From contig BROG01000074.1 of NCBI GenBank assembly GCA_030159075.1, forward strand, positions 1,241,501 to 1,305,500: a DNA stretch of 64,000 bases, in the 5' to 3' direction. A program made the position numbers and the translations under genes. This document shows positions 52,201 through 63,480 of the stretch, piece by piece (position 1 is the first letter of the stretch; every line of letters begins with the position of its first letter). This stretch comes from Atrina japonica. Taxonomy: Eukaryota > Mollusca > Bivalvia > Pterioida > Pinnidae. Under the pieces are notes generated by a model. That model saw only the letters and a program-made list of their open reading frames with translations, searched no databases and was not told the origin of the DNA.

Positions 52201-55200
52201 TACTAACTTAGTATTACAAACAGTACTATAATGGTGTATGGATCTTTAAACCTGATGTTATGGGTCTTTGTACTACCTCAGTATAACCATTAACCAACAG
52301 TACTATAATGGTGTATGGATCTTCAAACTTGACGTTATGAATCTTTGCACTAACTCAGTAGTACAAACAGTACTATAATGGTGTATGGATCTTTAAACCT
52401 GATGTTATGGGTCTTTGTACTACCTCAGTATAACCAATAGTACTACAATGGTGTATGGATCTTTAAACCTTATGTTATGTGTGATTTGTACTACATGTAC
52501 CTCAGTATAATCATCATTAGCTCAATTCATGTGAGAGTAATCACAGATAAAAAGCTCATGTCACACAACATATTTTACCATTCTTCCATTAGCGTAACTG
52601 ACCTCAACCAATCATCTGGACACAGTATTGAAACAGTCCACAAAAGCAGAGTCAGCTAGTCCCAATTTTTTTTTTATAAATGTTTATCAATATGGTACCA
52701 TTAAGATGAACTGTTTCTGATATGGTACTTATAATTAATCAAAATGGCAATAAAGGATTTTGAAAGGGCACTGTTAATGCAAAGTTTTAGAGGCTATTGT
52801 TATAGATCTAGAAGAAAAATTACGTATCACCAGGGACCAGTACCCACCCCTAACTACTCTTCCCAACGCTACTGCAGGACGAGTAGACGTGTTCATTTTT
52901 TAACTCTGAACAGGGTCATATTTGTAAAAAAAAAAAATTTTGGCCATATTAAAGCTTATCCCATGTTTCATTGATATACTGTACAGCATCAATCCAAATT
53001 AGGTTACCGGTAAACTCCAAGGAAACGCAGATGACATTTTAACACATGACCTTTTCAACTGACCAAAAAGGTCATACAAAAATGCACACACACACACATG
53101 TTGCATCATCAACCCCTAAACTTTAAATCGATATGAGCCGTCAGTGACGGCAAATTTTTTGAAATTGTCTAATAAACATAAAACCATGTTAAAACAATTT
53201 AAAATATCTCTGAACACGAAATTATCTACGTCTTTTGTGATTTAAACCAGTAAACTCACGTTTTGGACACGAAATAATTACTGTCTTGCAAGACAGCATT
53301 TCTCTGATGTAATCAACCTATATGCAAGTGAACTCTGGGTCAAACATTCAGAGAATCTTCATTGCGCATGTATTGCCACTGGATATCTTGGCCCATTACA
53401 AACTCGTCCTACACAGTCTCAGCAATATCATTCTCAGCAAAATATCATATATATCAGCAATTATTTTGAATAACAACCCTGTGTTGTATCTTAAAAAAGT
53501 AAATAGGCAACCATATCTCTGATAAAACACATAAAATAATAACTGATTTTAACACAAACAGAGTGTATTATGGTCCGAATATATAGCACTGAAAGTGACC
53601 AAGATTTCCCTCAACCTGCATGCTCAAATATTTGTTGACACTAAAGTGATGTCAGGAACGTGTGATGGGAATCTTAAATTGACTAATCTGGCAAAGGAAA
53701 GACACAGACAAATACCCAGCATCAAACTTAATAAAAACAAAATGTAATTTGAGAAAAGTAAGACCATTAGATTGTATTATGTGAAAAATTAAATGTAAAT
53801 ATCAGTCTATGCCAATAACATTGGTCTGTCGGTCCTGACTGACAAAAATCTGTTCGGACTGATGTTCTTCTCCCGATTACCGGACTGCATGACCGATGCC
53901 GATTTGAGTAGTAGTTTTCCTTGATTATGTACTCACAGCGCTCTACAATGCGACCAAATCACTCGCAAATGCGACCATTTTTTAGATTTTGGCGAGTGTT
54001 TATCCTCATTCAGTCGCCACACTGCGACCAGTTTTTTCCCCGAACCGGAAATCAAAAGTTTTTCCGTTTTCACTGTGAAATTACATTATCGAAATCATGG
54101 TCTGTTATGCGCTTTACAAAAACCAATTTGGTTATTCAGTTTCGATAAACTAGAGCATCTAACGCACGTGGATTACTATATAAAAACACGTTGTATTGCT
54201 CTCATGTTTTCGACTTGAAATTTTCCTAACAGCACACGGATGACATTTTTTTCTCGGTCGATTTCAACAGAAGCATCATTAGACACTACTAAGTTTAAAA
54301 CGATCTTGGTTAAAAGGATTACTGAAACAGAGTTATGGCTAGTGTTCGACTAGGCCGAACTTTCGCCCCGTCGGTCCTGATTTTACAAAAAGCGATTTTT
54401 AAGTGGTAAAATCGGGGCAGAAAGTTCGGCCTAGCATGACCGACGAGGAGGACAAGCAGACCACAGCCTAATTCATTTGGGGATTCTATCGTGGCCGATT
54501 TATCGCGGGGCAACACAATAAAACGGCCGCAACAGAATCCCCAAAGGGATTAACCACAGTCGGAACTGGAAATTTTATCTGTAAATTAAAATCGAGAGTC
54601 AAACACCCGATTGTCGGACAAACACCTATAAATTAAAGAACTGTATAGGTGTTTGTCTGACGATCAGGTCACGGGTGTTGGACTCTAGATTTTAACTTAC
54701 AAACAAAATTTGACAATTCTTGTGGGCAGTCTCTGTTTTGTAAATTCTGTCGAAAAGAAACTGGCGCTAAAAATTTAAAAACAAAGTTTAAGGTTGCCTC
54801 AATATTAGAGCAACAAATATGAAAAATATAGGCATATAAACACTCCTGGATTGATAAAAAAATGTACAAAAAGGTCAAACATGCAGTTAATAACCTTGTT
54901 TTAAATGGATTGAAACATTAAAATGTTACATAAACTTAGAAAATTAATATTTTATTTCATTTCTATATTTTCACAGAGTGGATTTTTTAAAACACACACA
55001 CACACATATTTATATATATATATTATATATATATATATATTGGCGAGTAAAAGTTCCTGGCTGGCTAGTAAAATTTCTGGTTCACTGGCCAAATGAAGAG
55101 TGAATTTTTTTAGTGTTGTAGAGCCCTGACTCATAAACTTTTTTTTAACGCCAAGTCATTACTTGTTAATAACAAAGCTCTAAACCATTTGCATTTTTCA

Positions 55201-55220
55201 TCATGCGAAAAATGTTCTCA

Positions 55221-55259
<39 letters not shown>

Positions 55260-56895
55260 AAAATTCCTGGCTAGCTAGTAAAACTACTGGTTCACATGAA
55301 AAGTGATTTTCTTATTGTTGTAGAGCACTGCATGTCAAAGTGACTGTGTCTGCATGATTCCATCAAGACTGTGTAATAATTGTGGTTTATTGATTAACCT
55401 TATAAATTTTTTCGGACTGACAATATTCGGTTCGGACCTATGTTGAACACAACAACACAGGTCCGAATGACCTGTTGGAGCCAAAAGAATTTGGCGTAGA
55501 CTGGCGTAAAACTTTTCTGAAAGTTGATTAGCAATAGCCAGGATGATGGTTGATTCATAGAAACAGCTACAACAGGCTATGTTTGACGAGTTTTTTGTAA
55601 TTATAAGCATCAATTTGTCCTTTTAATCACCAGGTAACCTCTCTTGGATGTCTATGAAATAAGATTTTGCATAAAATCTGCATGTAAAATTTGTGCAGAC
55701 AACAGCTTATATTGCATTATTTTCCATCAGCCATGTGTATTTTACTTGTACAAAATATTTTAATGATACAAAACATGCACATAAGTAAAACCAACCTTTA
55801 AAAGCTCATTGAGATCGCATACTTCTACCAATGTCAACTGGCTTATGTCTTCAACAATTTTCTGAATCTTTTGAGGAAAGACTTTTGGTGTACCCTCTGC
55901 ATGTGGAGGAAGTATAGCCTCTGTTTCAGTGCTATATGACTGACAGGTAAGAACACAACATCTGGAACTCTGTAAAACTCTTTGCTGTCTGCTTAATCTG
56001 TAAGGTAATTGACTATATGGTAATACAGGTACATGGAGCATATGATTTACTGAAATATCAATTGATCCACACATCCCTATATAAAGACGATTCCACTTAT
56101 TTGCATGCCTGAAATCTGCATATTCCTGTTTACTGCAAAACCATTCCCTATCTCTTATATGTAAAATATTCCTTTTAATAGCAAACGACTGTTTGATAAC
56201 CGGACATTTGCTAATTAGTAAATGAGACTTCATATGGACAAAATGGTGGAATAGTAGGAATCTGGGACAGAAGAAATTTTACAGGGAAATCAGTGTCCAA
56301 GCGGGACAAGTCTAAGGAGGTATAATTTTGGGGAAATATGGCATGTATGAATTATTGCAAAATAAGACTTAGTCTTATTGTAAATCAAGTTTTTTAAAAT
56401 CTAGTTTTAAACTCTAAATAGGACGAACTGTCTGCCCTCATTTTAAGCGATATTTTTTTGTGGTATAACTACACAACTTAATATGGAACCGGAACAGTTA
56501 TAACCAAACTATTCTACCAGAGCATCAACACACAAACTCCAAGCTGGTAGTATGGTGTTTCGACGAGCCAGTAAATCAAAGCCTCTATCAAAACTGGATA
56601 TAATTTCTATTGAAAGTATGACCTCCGCGTTTCAACAGGAATTAAACTAGATACAATAATGCATTCAGGAATATGTATATTTTGCAGTCTGTCCGGTGAC
56701 AGTATCATTAAGTTTTTAGACATCGCCTGACCGCAGGCACAAGTCGTCAAGTAGGTACATGAGCCACCCTTTTTCATAAGTCAGTGCTACAAACGAACAA
56801 TTTGTTATGTTGAATTATAAATCTTTGTTTTAATACCTGTGTAAACATCTGTAGGTCCTGTATGTGGACACAATCAATCGTTTTGAAGCCTGCAT
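49231..56895 (-). CDS. MRPL12: Mitochondrial ribosomal protein L7/L12 (bL12m), 5 exons, about 193 aa
   Basis: Exons in transcript order: 56837-56895, 55796-55997, 52012-52077, 50115-50252, 49231-49347 (stop 49231-49233); 582 nt in one frame. The bL12 N-terminal dimerisation part is 'PQKIQKIVEDISQLTLVEVC' then 'DLNELLK'; an Ala/Gly/Pro-rich hinge and acidic 'EEEDEES' follow; the C-terminal L7/L12 domain has 'EKTSFTVKLNKF', 'KKIALIKELKNL' and 'NLVQAKKMVDSLPQVVKADV', ending 'ASGGVAEIE'. The protein forms the mitoribosomal stalk that recruits translation factors. Length is close to human MRPL12 (198 aa). The N-terminus is Arg/Ser-rich with few acidic residues, as expected for a mitochondrial presequence. 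Exon 1 ('MQASKRLIVSTYRTYRC') is the least certain part: it joins in phase to an acceptor at 55998-55999. An alternative start is the ATG at 56039-56041, continuous with exon 2 ('MLHVPVLPY'). Exons 2-5 are firm. Confidence 0.9.
50331..50516 (-). mobile_element. SINE type B, - strand, internally deleted
   Basis: The head 'gcctccgtggccgagtggtt' read on the - strand is at 50515-50496 and the tail motif 'tacactcaacaatttttcaa' at 50342. The B-box part is lost. It lies in MRPL12 intron 3, close to exon 4 (50115-50252). Confidence 0.7.
51210..51235. repeat. C-rich tract C11-T-C10
   Basis: A near-homopolymer C run inside MRPL12 intron 3. Confidence 0.85.
52150..52510 (+). repeat. 70/77-bp tandem repeat, five copies
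   Basis: 'acagtactataatggtgtat' starts at 52150, 52220, 52297, 52367 and 52437. Spacings are 70, 77, 70, 70. It lies in MRPL12 intron 2. Confidence 0.85.
54352..54436. repeat. Hairpin inside the 53.9-kb element
   Basis: 'taggccgaactttcgccccg' pairs with 'cggggcagaaagttcggcct'; a second stem, 'gattttac' with 'gtaaaatc', lies inside. A related sequence is at 42540-42580. Confidence 0.65.
54588..54693. repeat. Long hairpin, arms about 45 nt
   Basis: Arms run from 'aaaatcgagagtcaaacacc' inward to 'aaacacctata' and back. The loop is about 13 nt. It sits inside the 53.9-kb element. Confidence 0.75.
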
Positions 56896-56899
56896 AATC

Positions 56900-57640
56900 T
56901 GTGTGTATTTGTTCCAAGACGGCAGGAGCAAAGCACATGCAGTTACCTGAAAGTGTTTTGTAACGTACAATCTGATTCGTTGTTTAAGGCTAAGCAAATG
57001 TGTACCGCGATCTCGATCGATTTAAAAGTCGATCATCAGCCTTCTGGGTATTTTTTCTTATATAGGCCTAAAAATCCAATTGGGCAATTATTATGGAAAC
57101 AGGTTGTGTCGTCCCGATTCTTCTTCACTCCAGTTATAAATTATATAGACAGGCAAATATCACATAACGATATAAGATGTAGGTTAGTGAATACTTTGAG
57201 TATAATACGGGAACGGCGTTACAATGAAACTTTAATTGGTGTACCATGTGGTCGTTTGACTAACGAAAAACGAAACGATCGTAAACAAAATGCTTTGAAG
57301 TAAAATTAGAATGAAAGGTAGAGTTTACTTTCTGGTCTAGAGAAGCGGATCATTTCATAAGTAAGAACATTTCTTCGTTGTTCGATTCCAAAAACATGTG
57401 CTGATATCATTGAGAAAACAAAAAAGTGACCTAAGTCCAAGGTTGGGCATATATTGGCTATAACAGTATAGAGCTTGTTTTTCTATAATTATTATGTATA
57501 CCCGATAACTTTTATCTTTGTTCAGTTTTTGAAAATACTATTCCTACGGCTATAAATGGCGCCCATGATAAATAAAAAAATTAATTCAGTAAGGAAAATA
57601 ACTCTATTTCATTTACTATACATAGTTGTCGGAACCGTGA
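56900..57640. other. MRPL12 upstream region
   Basis: Sequence 5' of MRPL12 is somewhat richer in CpG (56995-57030, 57110-57130, 57200-57270). A 116-codon open frame on the + strand (56953-57303) has no recognisable family and is treated as chance or at most a candidate. The promoter is presumably here. Confidence 0.3.
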
Positions 57641-57641
57641 A

Positions 57642-57718
57642 GGGGGGGGGGGGGGGGGTGCTTAGCCCCCAGACATTTCTGGCGTGTGTGTTTTTTAAGT
57701 TGGTTTAGCCCCCCCCCC
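57642..57718. repeat. G17 and C10 tracts in inverted arrangement
   Basis: 'gaagggg...' with 17 G at 57642-57658 faces C10 at 57709-57718 ('gccccccccccttt'), with 'cttagccccc' between. It could form a hairpin and looks like a small inverted-repeat element. Confidence 0.7.
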
Positions 57719-57719
57719 T

Positions 57720-59000
57720 TTCAATTTGCTTCTGACGCCTATGCTATAAATTTCATTTATACGCTGATATCTAAAGTTACGTATAATCAGTTTTGAAAAT
57801 AACTAATGATAATATCTGTCTTTGTATTCAATAATAAATGTAATAAAAATATGATTACCAAATTTGGTTCAGGCTCACATTGTCATTGTTGTACACATGG
57901 TCATGGACCATGAAACATAGAATTTTCTATAATTTGACCCTTAAATTGCAATCCAGTAATAAGCATGTAATCAAAATGTATGTTTTCTGGGCAGTAGCTC
58001 AGATAAGAAGATCAAATCTAACCATTTATTTATTTAAATAAAATAAAAAAAATACCCAGTTGATCTTTCATTGTTTAACATAATTATCACCATGATATCT
58101 TCGTCTGATCGCACATAATTTCTTAAATAAAATAGACTAAAATAAATCCTACATCATACATGTACTGATTTTATGAAAAGATAAACATTATAAATTGAAA
58201 GTTGACTTTTTTTATATGCTTGTCGATGACAGGTAGTATTATGTTTTCACCCAGGTGGGAACATGTCAGTTTCCGCTCAATAACTTGAGTAAACTTTATG
58301 AGTTGGACAAGATCCATAACCAAAAATTTTCACCAGATATTTACAGAGTTATGTCCCCTTGAATATTTGTGGAAACATTGTCAGCTCAATAACTTGAGTA
58401 ATTTTTTAAACAGATTAATTTGAAATGTTATGAGAAGGTTTATTGCCTCAAAAGCTCGACCACGTTTGAAAACCAAAATTTTTTGCCAGTTACATGTATA
58501 TACAGAGTAATAAATTGCTCATCGACCCATGATGGGCATATTTTGTACAGCGTTTGCAGCATCCTTGTTATAGGCCTGTGTTTAGCCTACTTTAGGCCTA
58601 TTATTGATAATTTATTGAAGCGATATTTAAAGTCTAACAGCCAGACAGGCATTTTATATCACTGATTATATTTTTATTTTTTAGCATGGTTAATAAATGG
58701 CTGATTGTTTGTCACAGGTATTGATGATGACATATGATAGGCCAATTATGATAATCATGTAATTTACAGAATATTAAAATGGAAAATTATGAAATTATAA
58801 ATTGATAATATCCTAATTTTTGTATTTGCATGTCAGATTGGTTTTGAAAATACTTTCTAATATGGTAAACTATTAGTGATATATGATTTTTTCTTGAAAC
58901 AAACATAGCTGAAATAAGGCTTAATCAACTGTAACAGTGTCATTATCAGTATCTACTAGAGTTTGGGGAATGGCAAGCTGATGTCATACTCTCAGCGTCA
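57720..59000. other. Intergenic, nothing recognised
   Basis: AT-rich sequence with only short chance frames. No exon-like segment with family motifs was found on either strand. Confidence 0.4.
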
Positions 59001-59009
59001 TCGTGCATT

Positions 59010-60075
59010 GCTTTTTAAGTGCAAGAGACAGGGCTATGATATTTCACATATAAATTCTTTATGATGAGAGATTTCATTTGGAACATGTACCTTGACTTTT
59101 GACCTAGTGACCTTTGACCTACTTTTAAAAAACTTTAACCTTGGCTATAGCTTTTACACTATGAGGGATAGGACTTTGATATTTGACATATTATATAGAT
59201 TTCTTATGACCAGAGCTTTAATTTGGTACCTTGACTTTTGACCTACTTATCATAAAATAAACATTTTACCAGTCCTTTGTGGATTAAATAACTTTTGAAA
59301 ATTTACACCCATTTTGATGAACTTTTTTTGTTGTCTTCTGACAACTCTTGTTAGCATTCCAGTCATAAGGAATATATAGACAAAGTACGGAGTATGTAGA
59401 GTGAAGTTTATATGCTAAAATTCTCACATATCTAGTCTTGTTTATTGTGATATCCCTTTGAGGATTACATACAGAGGTATATTTAGTCATAAGAGAGCTT
59501 TCATTTGTACCTTCACTTTTGACCTAGTGACCTTTGACCTACTTTTCGAAAACTTAAACCTTGGCTTTGATATTTGACATAGATTTCTTATGACCAGAGC
59601 CTTCCTTTGGTACCTTGACTTTTGACCTAGTTTTTTTTACCTACTTTTCAAAAACTTTAATTTTGGTTTATCTTTAAAGCCATGAGGGATAGGGCTTTGA
59701 TATGTCACATATAGATTTCTTTTGACAAGAGCTTTGATTTGGTTCCTTGAATTTTGACCTAGTGACCCTGACCTTAAACTTTGACCTACTTTAAAAAAAC
59801 TTTAATTTTGGCTATAGCTTTTAAACCACAAAGGATTGGGCTTTGATATTTGACAAATAGATTTTTCAGAGTTATGACCAGAGCTTTCCTTTGGTACCTT
59901 GACTTTTGATCTGGTGACCTTGACCTACTTTTCAAAAACTTTAACCTTGGCTATATCTTATTTAAACATGAGGGATAGGGCTTTGATATTTCACATATAT
60001 ATTTCATTTGGTACCTTGACTTGTGACTTTGATCTACTTTTTCAATTTTTTCCTTAGCTGAAGGAATCAATTTTT
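59010..60075 (+). repeat. Degenerate tandem array, unit about 140-146 bp
   Basis: 'gggctttgatattt' recurs near 59017, 59165, 59565, 59690, 59840 and 59980, with 'taccttgacttttgacctag' between. Non-repeat sequence at about 59275-59495 interrupts it. Confidence 0.8.
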
Positions 60076-60861
60076 GTTTTAATAATTTCTTAGGCCATTC
60101 TATGCTTTTTTATGTTTAGCATCCACCCTAAAGTAAAAAACATATCTTTCTATCAGAAAAAAACAACACAAGATATTTTTATGAGTACAAACGCAATTTT
60201 ATGGACATATGTTAACAAAGGAATACAAAATTGCATTTATATAAATCATATCTTTGGCACATGCAAATAAATAACCTATGACATTTTTATTTATACAATG
60301 ATGAAAACAAATGTTCATGTTTACCTTTTCACTTTAGGGCTATATTCCATATTTGTCCTTAGATGTTTGTGTTTTCTTTTTTGTTTAATATTCTCAAAAC
60401 CAATCCGTCCGCAGACGCTCAACAGAGAAAAAACTTGGAATGACTTTATTTATACATGGTAATTCTGCAATTTAAATAATTTAGTGAAAATATCTTGAGT
60501 GAAAAACCACTTAGATCTACCACAACAGTTACTATTTTTACTCTACGCTTAAAATTAATTTGCATTTTTTATTATTATTCAATAAAAATATGTTGAAATA
60601 AAAATCATGAAAAAGCGATCCAACAAAGTCAAATATATAAAATCATGTTGTTTCGGTCTGATACACTCGTATATATTATGTCACTATCCTATGTGGTAAA
60701 CGTGTTGTCAGGATAAATTTCACCCCAGAAGTGCCTGTTACTAGTAACCCTTCGAGAGATACCCGGATGTCCCTATACAGATAGAACTTCAGGTTCCTGT
60801 GGATCAACATATCAACGTTAATGTTTGTAATTAGATTCTATTCTTAATCTTGTTCAAGAAC

Positions 60862-61172
60862 AACTGGGCCACAGGCTGCTGACATTATGTATTAAAATAA
60901 TATGTCACTCACGTGTCAGCCGTCATACACTCACATGTGTCGGCCGTCATACACTCACATGTGTCGGCCGTCATACCTATTTATAAAATACAGGGACCAT
61001 TAGGAATTACATATTAAAATAATATGTCAATCAGATGTGTCCCTGTCACAGCTATTTACATAATAAAATACATGTTCAAATGTAATTTATCATATAAATA
61101 GCTATGATGGGGACACGTCTGAGGGACACATTATTTTAATACGTAATGTCAACGGCCTGTGAACTGGGCAAT
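60862..61172. mobile_element. Inverted-repeat element with internal 24-bp triplication
   Basis: 'acaggctgctgacattatgt' and 'attaaaataatatgtc' (from 60871) face complementary sequence ending near 61160. Inside, a 24-bp unit with 'gtcggccgtcatacactcac' is present about three times (60914-60977). No coding capacity. Confidence 0.7.
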
Positions 61173-61356
61173 ACAACAAATGATAACAAATTGCCCAGAT
61201 CAGACTTGTCAGAATTCTTAAGCAGTTTTAAAAGTTAACCAAGGAAAAAAGAACTATGACTATATCTAGATCTATGTTAGTATGTGTACAAGAGTAAACA
61301 ATGATTTATAATGTGTATACATGTAAACTTTGTGGCATGTTCCTGCTATAAATACA

Positions 61357-61537
61357 CTACTGGTCAGGGACCAGTAGCCGGTTGTGGTGTTATTTCATCT
61401 TTAGTATGTACCACAACAATATTTTTTTTCTTCTGTTTGAGAAAAATGACCATCATCTGCTGAATTATCTAAAAAATAAATTGTGTTTTAAATAGCCTAA
61501 ATCATGCAATAGCTGGCTACTGGTCCCTGACCAGTAG
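61357..61537. mobile_element. 181-bp element with perfect 23-bp palindromic ends
   Basis: Arms 61357-61379 and 61515-61537 are exact reverse complements, and each arm is itself a 9-3-9 palindrome ('ctactggtc agg gaccagtag'). Confidence 0.8.
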
Positions 61538-61934
61538 AGTCTACAGTGAGTAGACCTACACTAATTTTAGCTGTCATGATTTTGTAGTCTGATAGTTATT
61601 TTGTCAAGACATGGTAGCTCCCTAGCTACAGCATTAATGAAGACAGTACCAGTACATGTATATATTTTACTACTTTGATTTTTCTTCCCTCATCTTTGTT
61701 TCCATCCATCCCTCAGTAAGTAGGCCTATACATTTAATTTACAATCAATGCATGAGCTGAATTAAAGAAAATGGCTCCGAGATGTGACCTATCAAAATTT
61801 AAATATGCTCGGTTTTGGATCTTCAACATCTCATATGAAGAGATGGACTGTAATGAAGGGAAAAGAAAAATCAAAATATCAAAATACCTTGTTCATTACC
61901 GCTGTAACTAGGCAGCTTCTTTGTTTATGAGGTA

Positions 61935-62150
61935 CAGTATTCCAGAGTTTTTGTAATTCACCGGTTTTTACCAGAAAAACTAGTAAATTTTACCAAAGTC
62001 CAGTGAAATCTCTGATAACTGGTCCAAATGACCAATAATTTTTCATTTCATTTCAATTTTGTATATACACAGACCAGTCAGAAATTGTCTTTGACCAGTG
62101 AAATTCGTTTATTCACTGGTCCAGTTGACCAGTGATTTTTTTTATTTCAA
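61935..62150. repeat. Repeat with 'actggtcca...tgaccagt' palindromes
   Basis: 'tcactggtccagttgaccag' at 62116 is palindromic and echoes 'aactggtccaaatgaccaat' at 62019 and 'agaccagtcag' at 62072. Probably a decayed foldback element. Confidence 0.45.
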
Positions 62151-62419
62151 AATGTCTGGCATTCCAGCATTTAGAAGAGTATTTTTCAGCATTTTTGTCT
62201 CGCAGCGATGAAGTCGTGAAAGTGAGACATAGGCGTTGCTTTTCCGATGGTGTCAAACTTAAATTTGCGTTTTGTTGCAAAAAATTGCTGTTCACTTGAT
62301 ATTGGTGCCACTTTGTGAAATTTAATTGGTCTGGATGTACCTGGGGGTCTAGCATTGATGTTGTGAAGGTTGATTGGGAACACAATGTTTTTTGATTTGC
62401 TTTATTATTTTTTTATAGG

Positions 62420-63480
62420 TCCACTGAGTCACTCAGGTGACCTATTGTGATTGGTTCTCATCCAGCATTGGTCATGCATTAACAGTTGAACATTTTTAAC
62501 TTCTCCTTGAAAACTGCAAAGCCAATTGTCTTCAGATTTGGTCTGCAGTATTTTAAGGTAAATTTCAAAATTGTTGCATCACTGATGCCCTAGGGGTGGG
62601 CTTAAACTGCCAAAATACCAAATCTTCAAAAATATTCTCAACTACAGCACATCTTAAAGGAAAACTGAATGCATGCTTAGAAATAGCATGAAATTCATGA
62701 CCCTAAGGGCACGGGTTCTGCCCCAGGGGCAGGGCTAAATTTACTGTATAGTAAATATATCCAGATCTTCAAAAATCTTCTTCTCATCTCCTGCACAATT
62801 TAAAGGAAAAATGTATATATACATGGTTAGGTGGAGCCTGAAGCCTTCTACCAAAATTGTAAAATTCATGACCCGGAGTGCATGGGTTCTGCCCTTAGGG
62901 TGGGGCTAAATTTGCTTTATAGTGAAAATAACCAATCTTCAAAAATCGTCTTCTCAACTCCTGCACATCTTAAAGGAAAACTGAATGCATGGTTACAAAG
63001 AGCATGGAACCCTCTGCCAAAATTGTAATTTTAATGACCCTGAGGGCATGGGTTTTGTCCCTAGGGTGCGACTAAATTTACTACATAGTGAAAATAGCCA
63101 AATAATTACAATGTACTTTAGACCAAATATTTTCCTGTATGGCATGATGTAAGGGGCAAATTGCCATATAAGACTTTATCTCCAGTGTATTCTGTCCCTC
63201 TCATATCAGAAATCTTCCATTATCTAAAAAATAGTTGAAACCCTCACCTCTAAACCATATATTTTCTTATTACCCATGCTAGACAACTTATATGAAGGTA
63301 TTTTCTGGGTCCCTGGGGTTATTCCCCACCCCCTTATTTCGGAAATTATATTGATCATCTCAAAAACCATTGAGATCCCCATCCCTAAACCATATATTTT
63401 CTTATTCCTCATGACAAGACAATTTTAATTGTGCTAATTTGGGGGTTCTTAGGGTCATCCCCACCCTTTATTACAGAATA
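62420..63480 (+). repeat. Dispersed repeat with about 146-170-bp internal units
   Basis: Begins 'ccactgagtcactcaggtga'. 'taaaggaaaactgaatgcat' blocks lie at about 62655, 62801 and 62971; later 'aaaccatatattttcttatt' recurs at 63253 and 63388. The open frames here are repeat artefacts. Confidence 0.65.

Larger units (their letters stand above)
53936..55128 (+). mobile_element. CAGNGCTC-ended non-autonomous DNA transposon, copy 2
   Basis: Left end 'cagcgctctacaatgcgacc', right end 'ttttagtgttgtagagccctg'; the ends share GCTCTACAA. ACTCA occurs directly outside both ends and may be a 5-bp target duplication. It contains two strong hairpins and a (CA)(TA) microsatellite near the right end. No transposase frame. 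It lies in MRPL12 intron 2; a partial extra right end is at 55255-55335. Confidence 0.7.

Noticed and set aside
56953..57303. 116-codon open frame on the + strand upstream of MRPL12
   Set aside because: No recognisable motif, no credible splice partner, and it overlaps the probable MRPL12 promoter. Left as chance.
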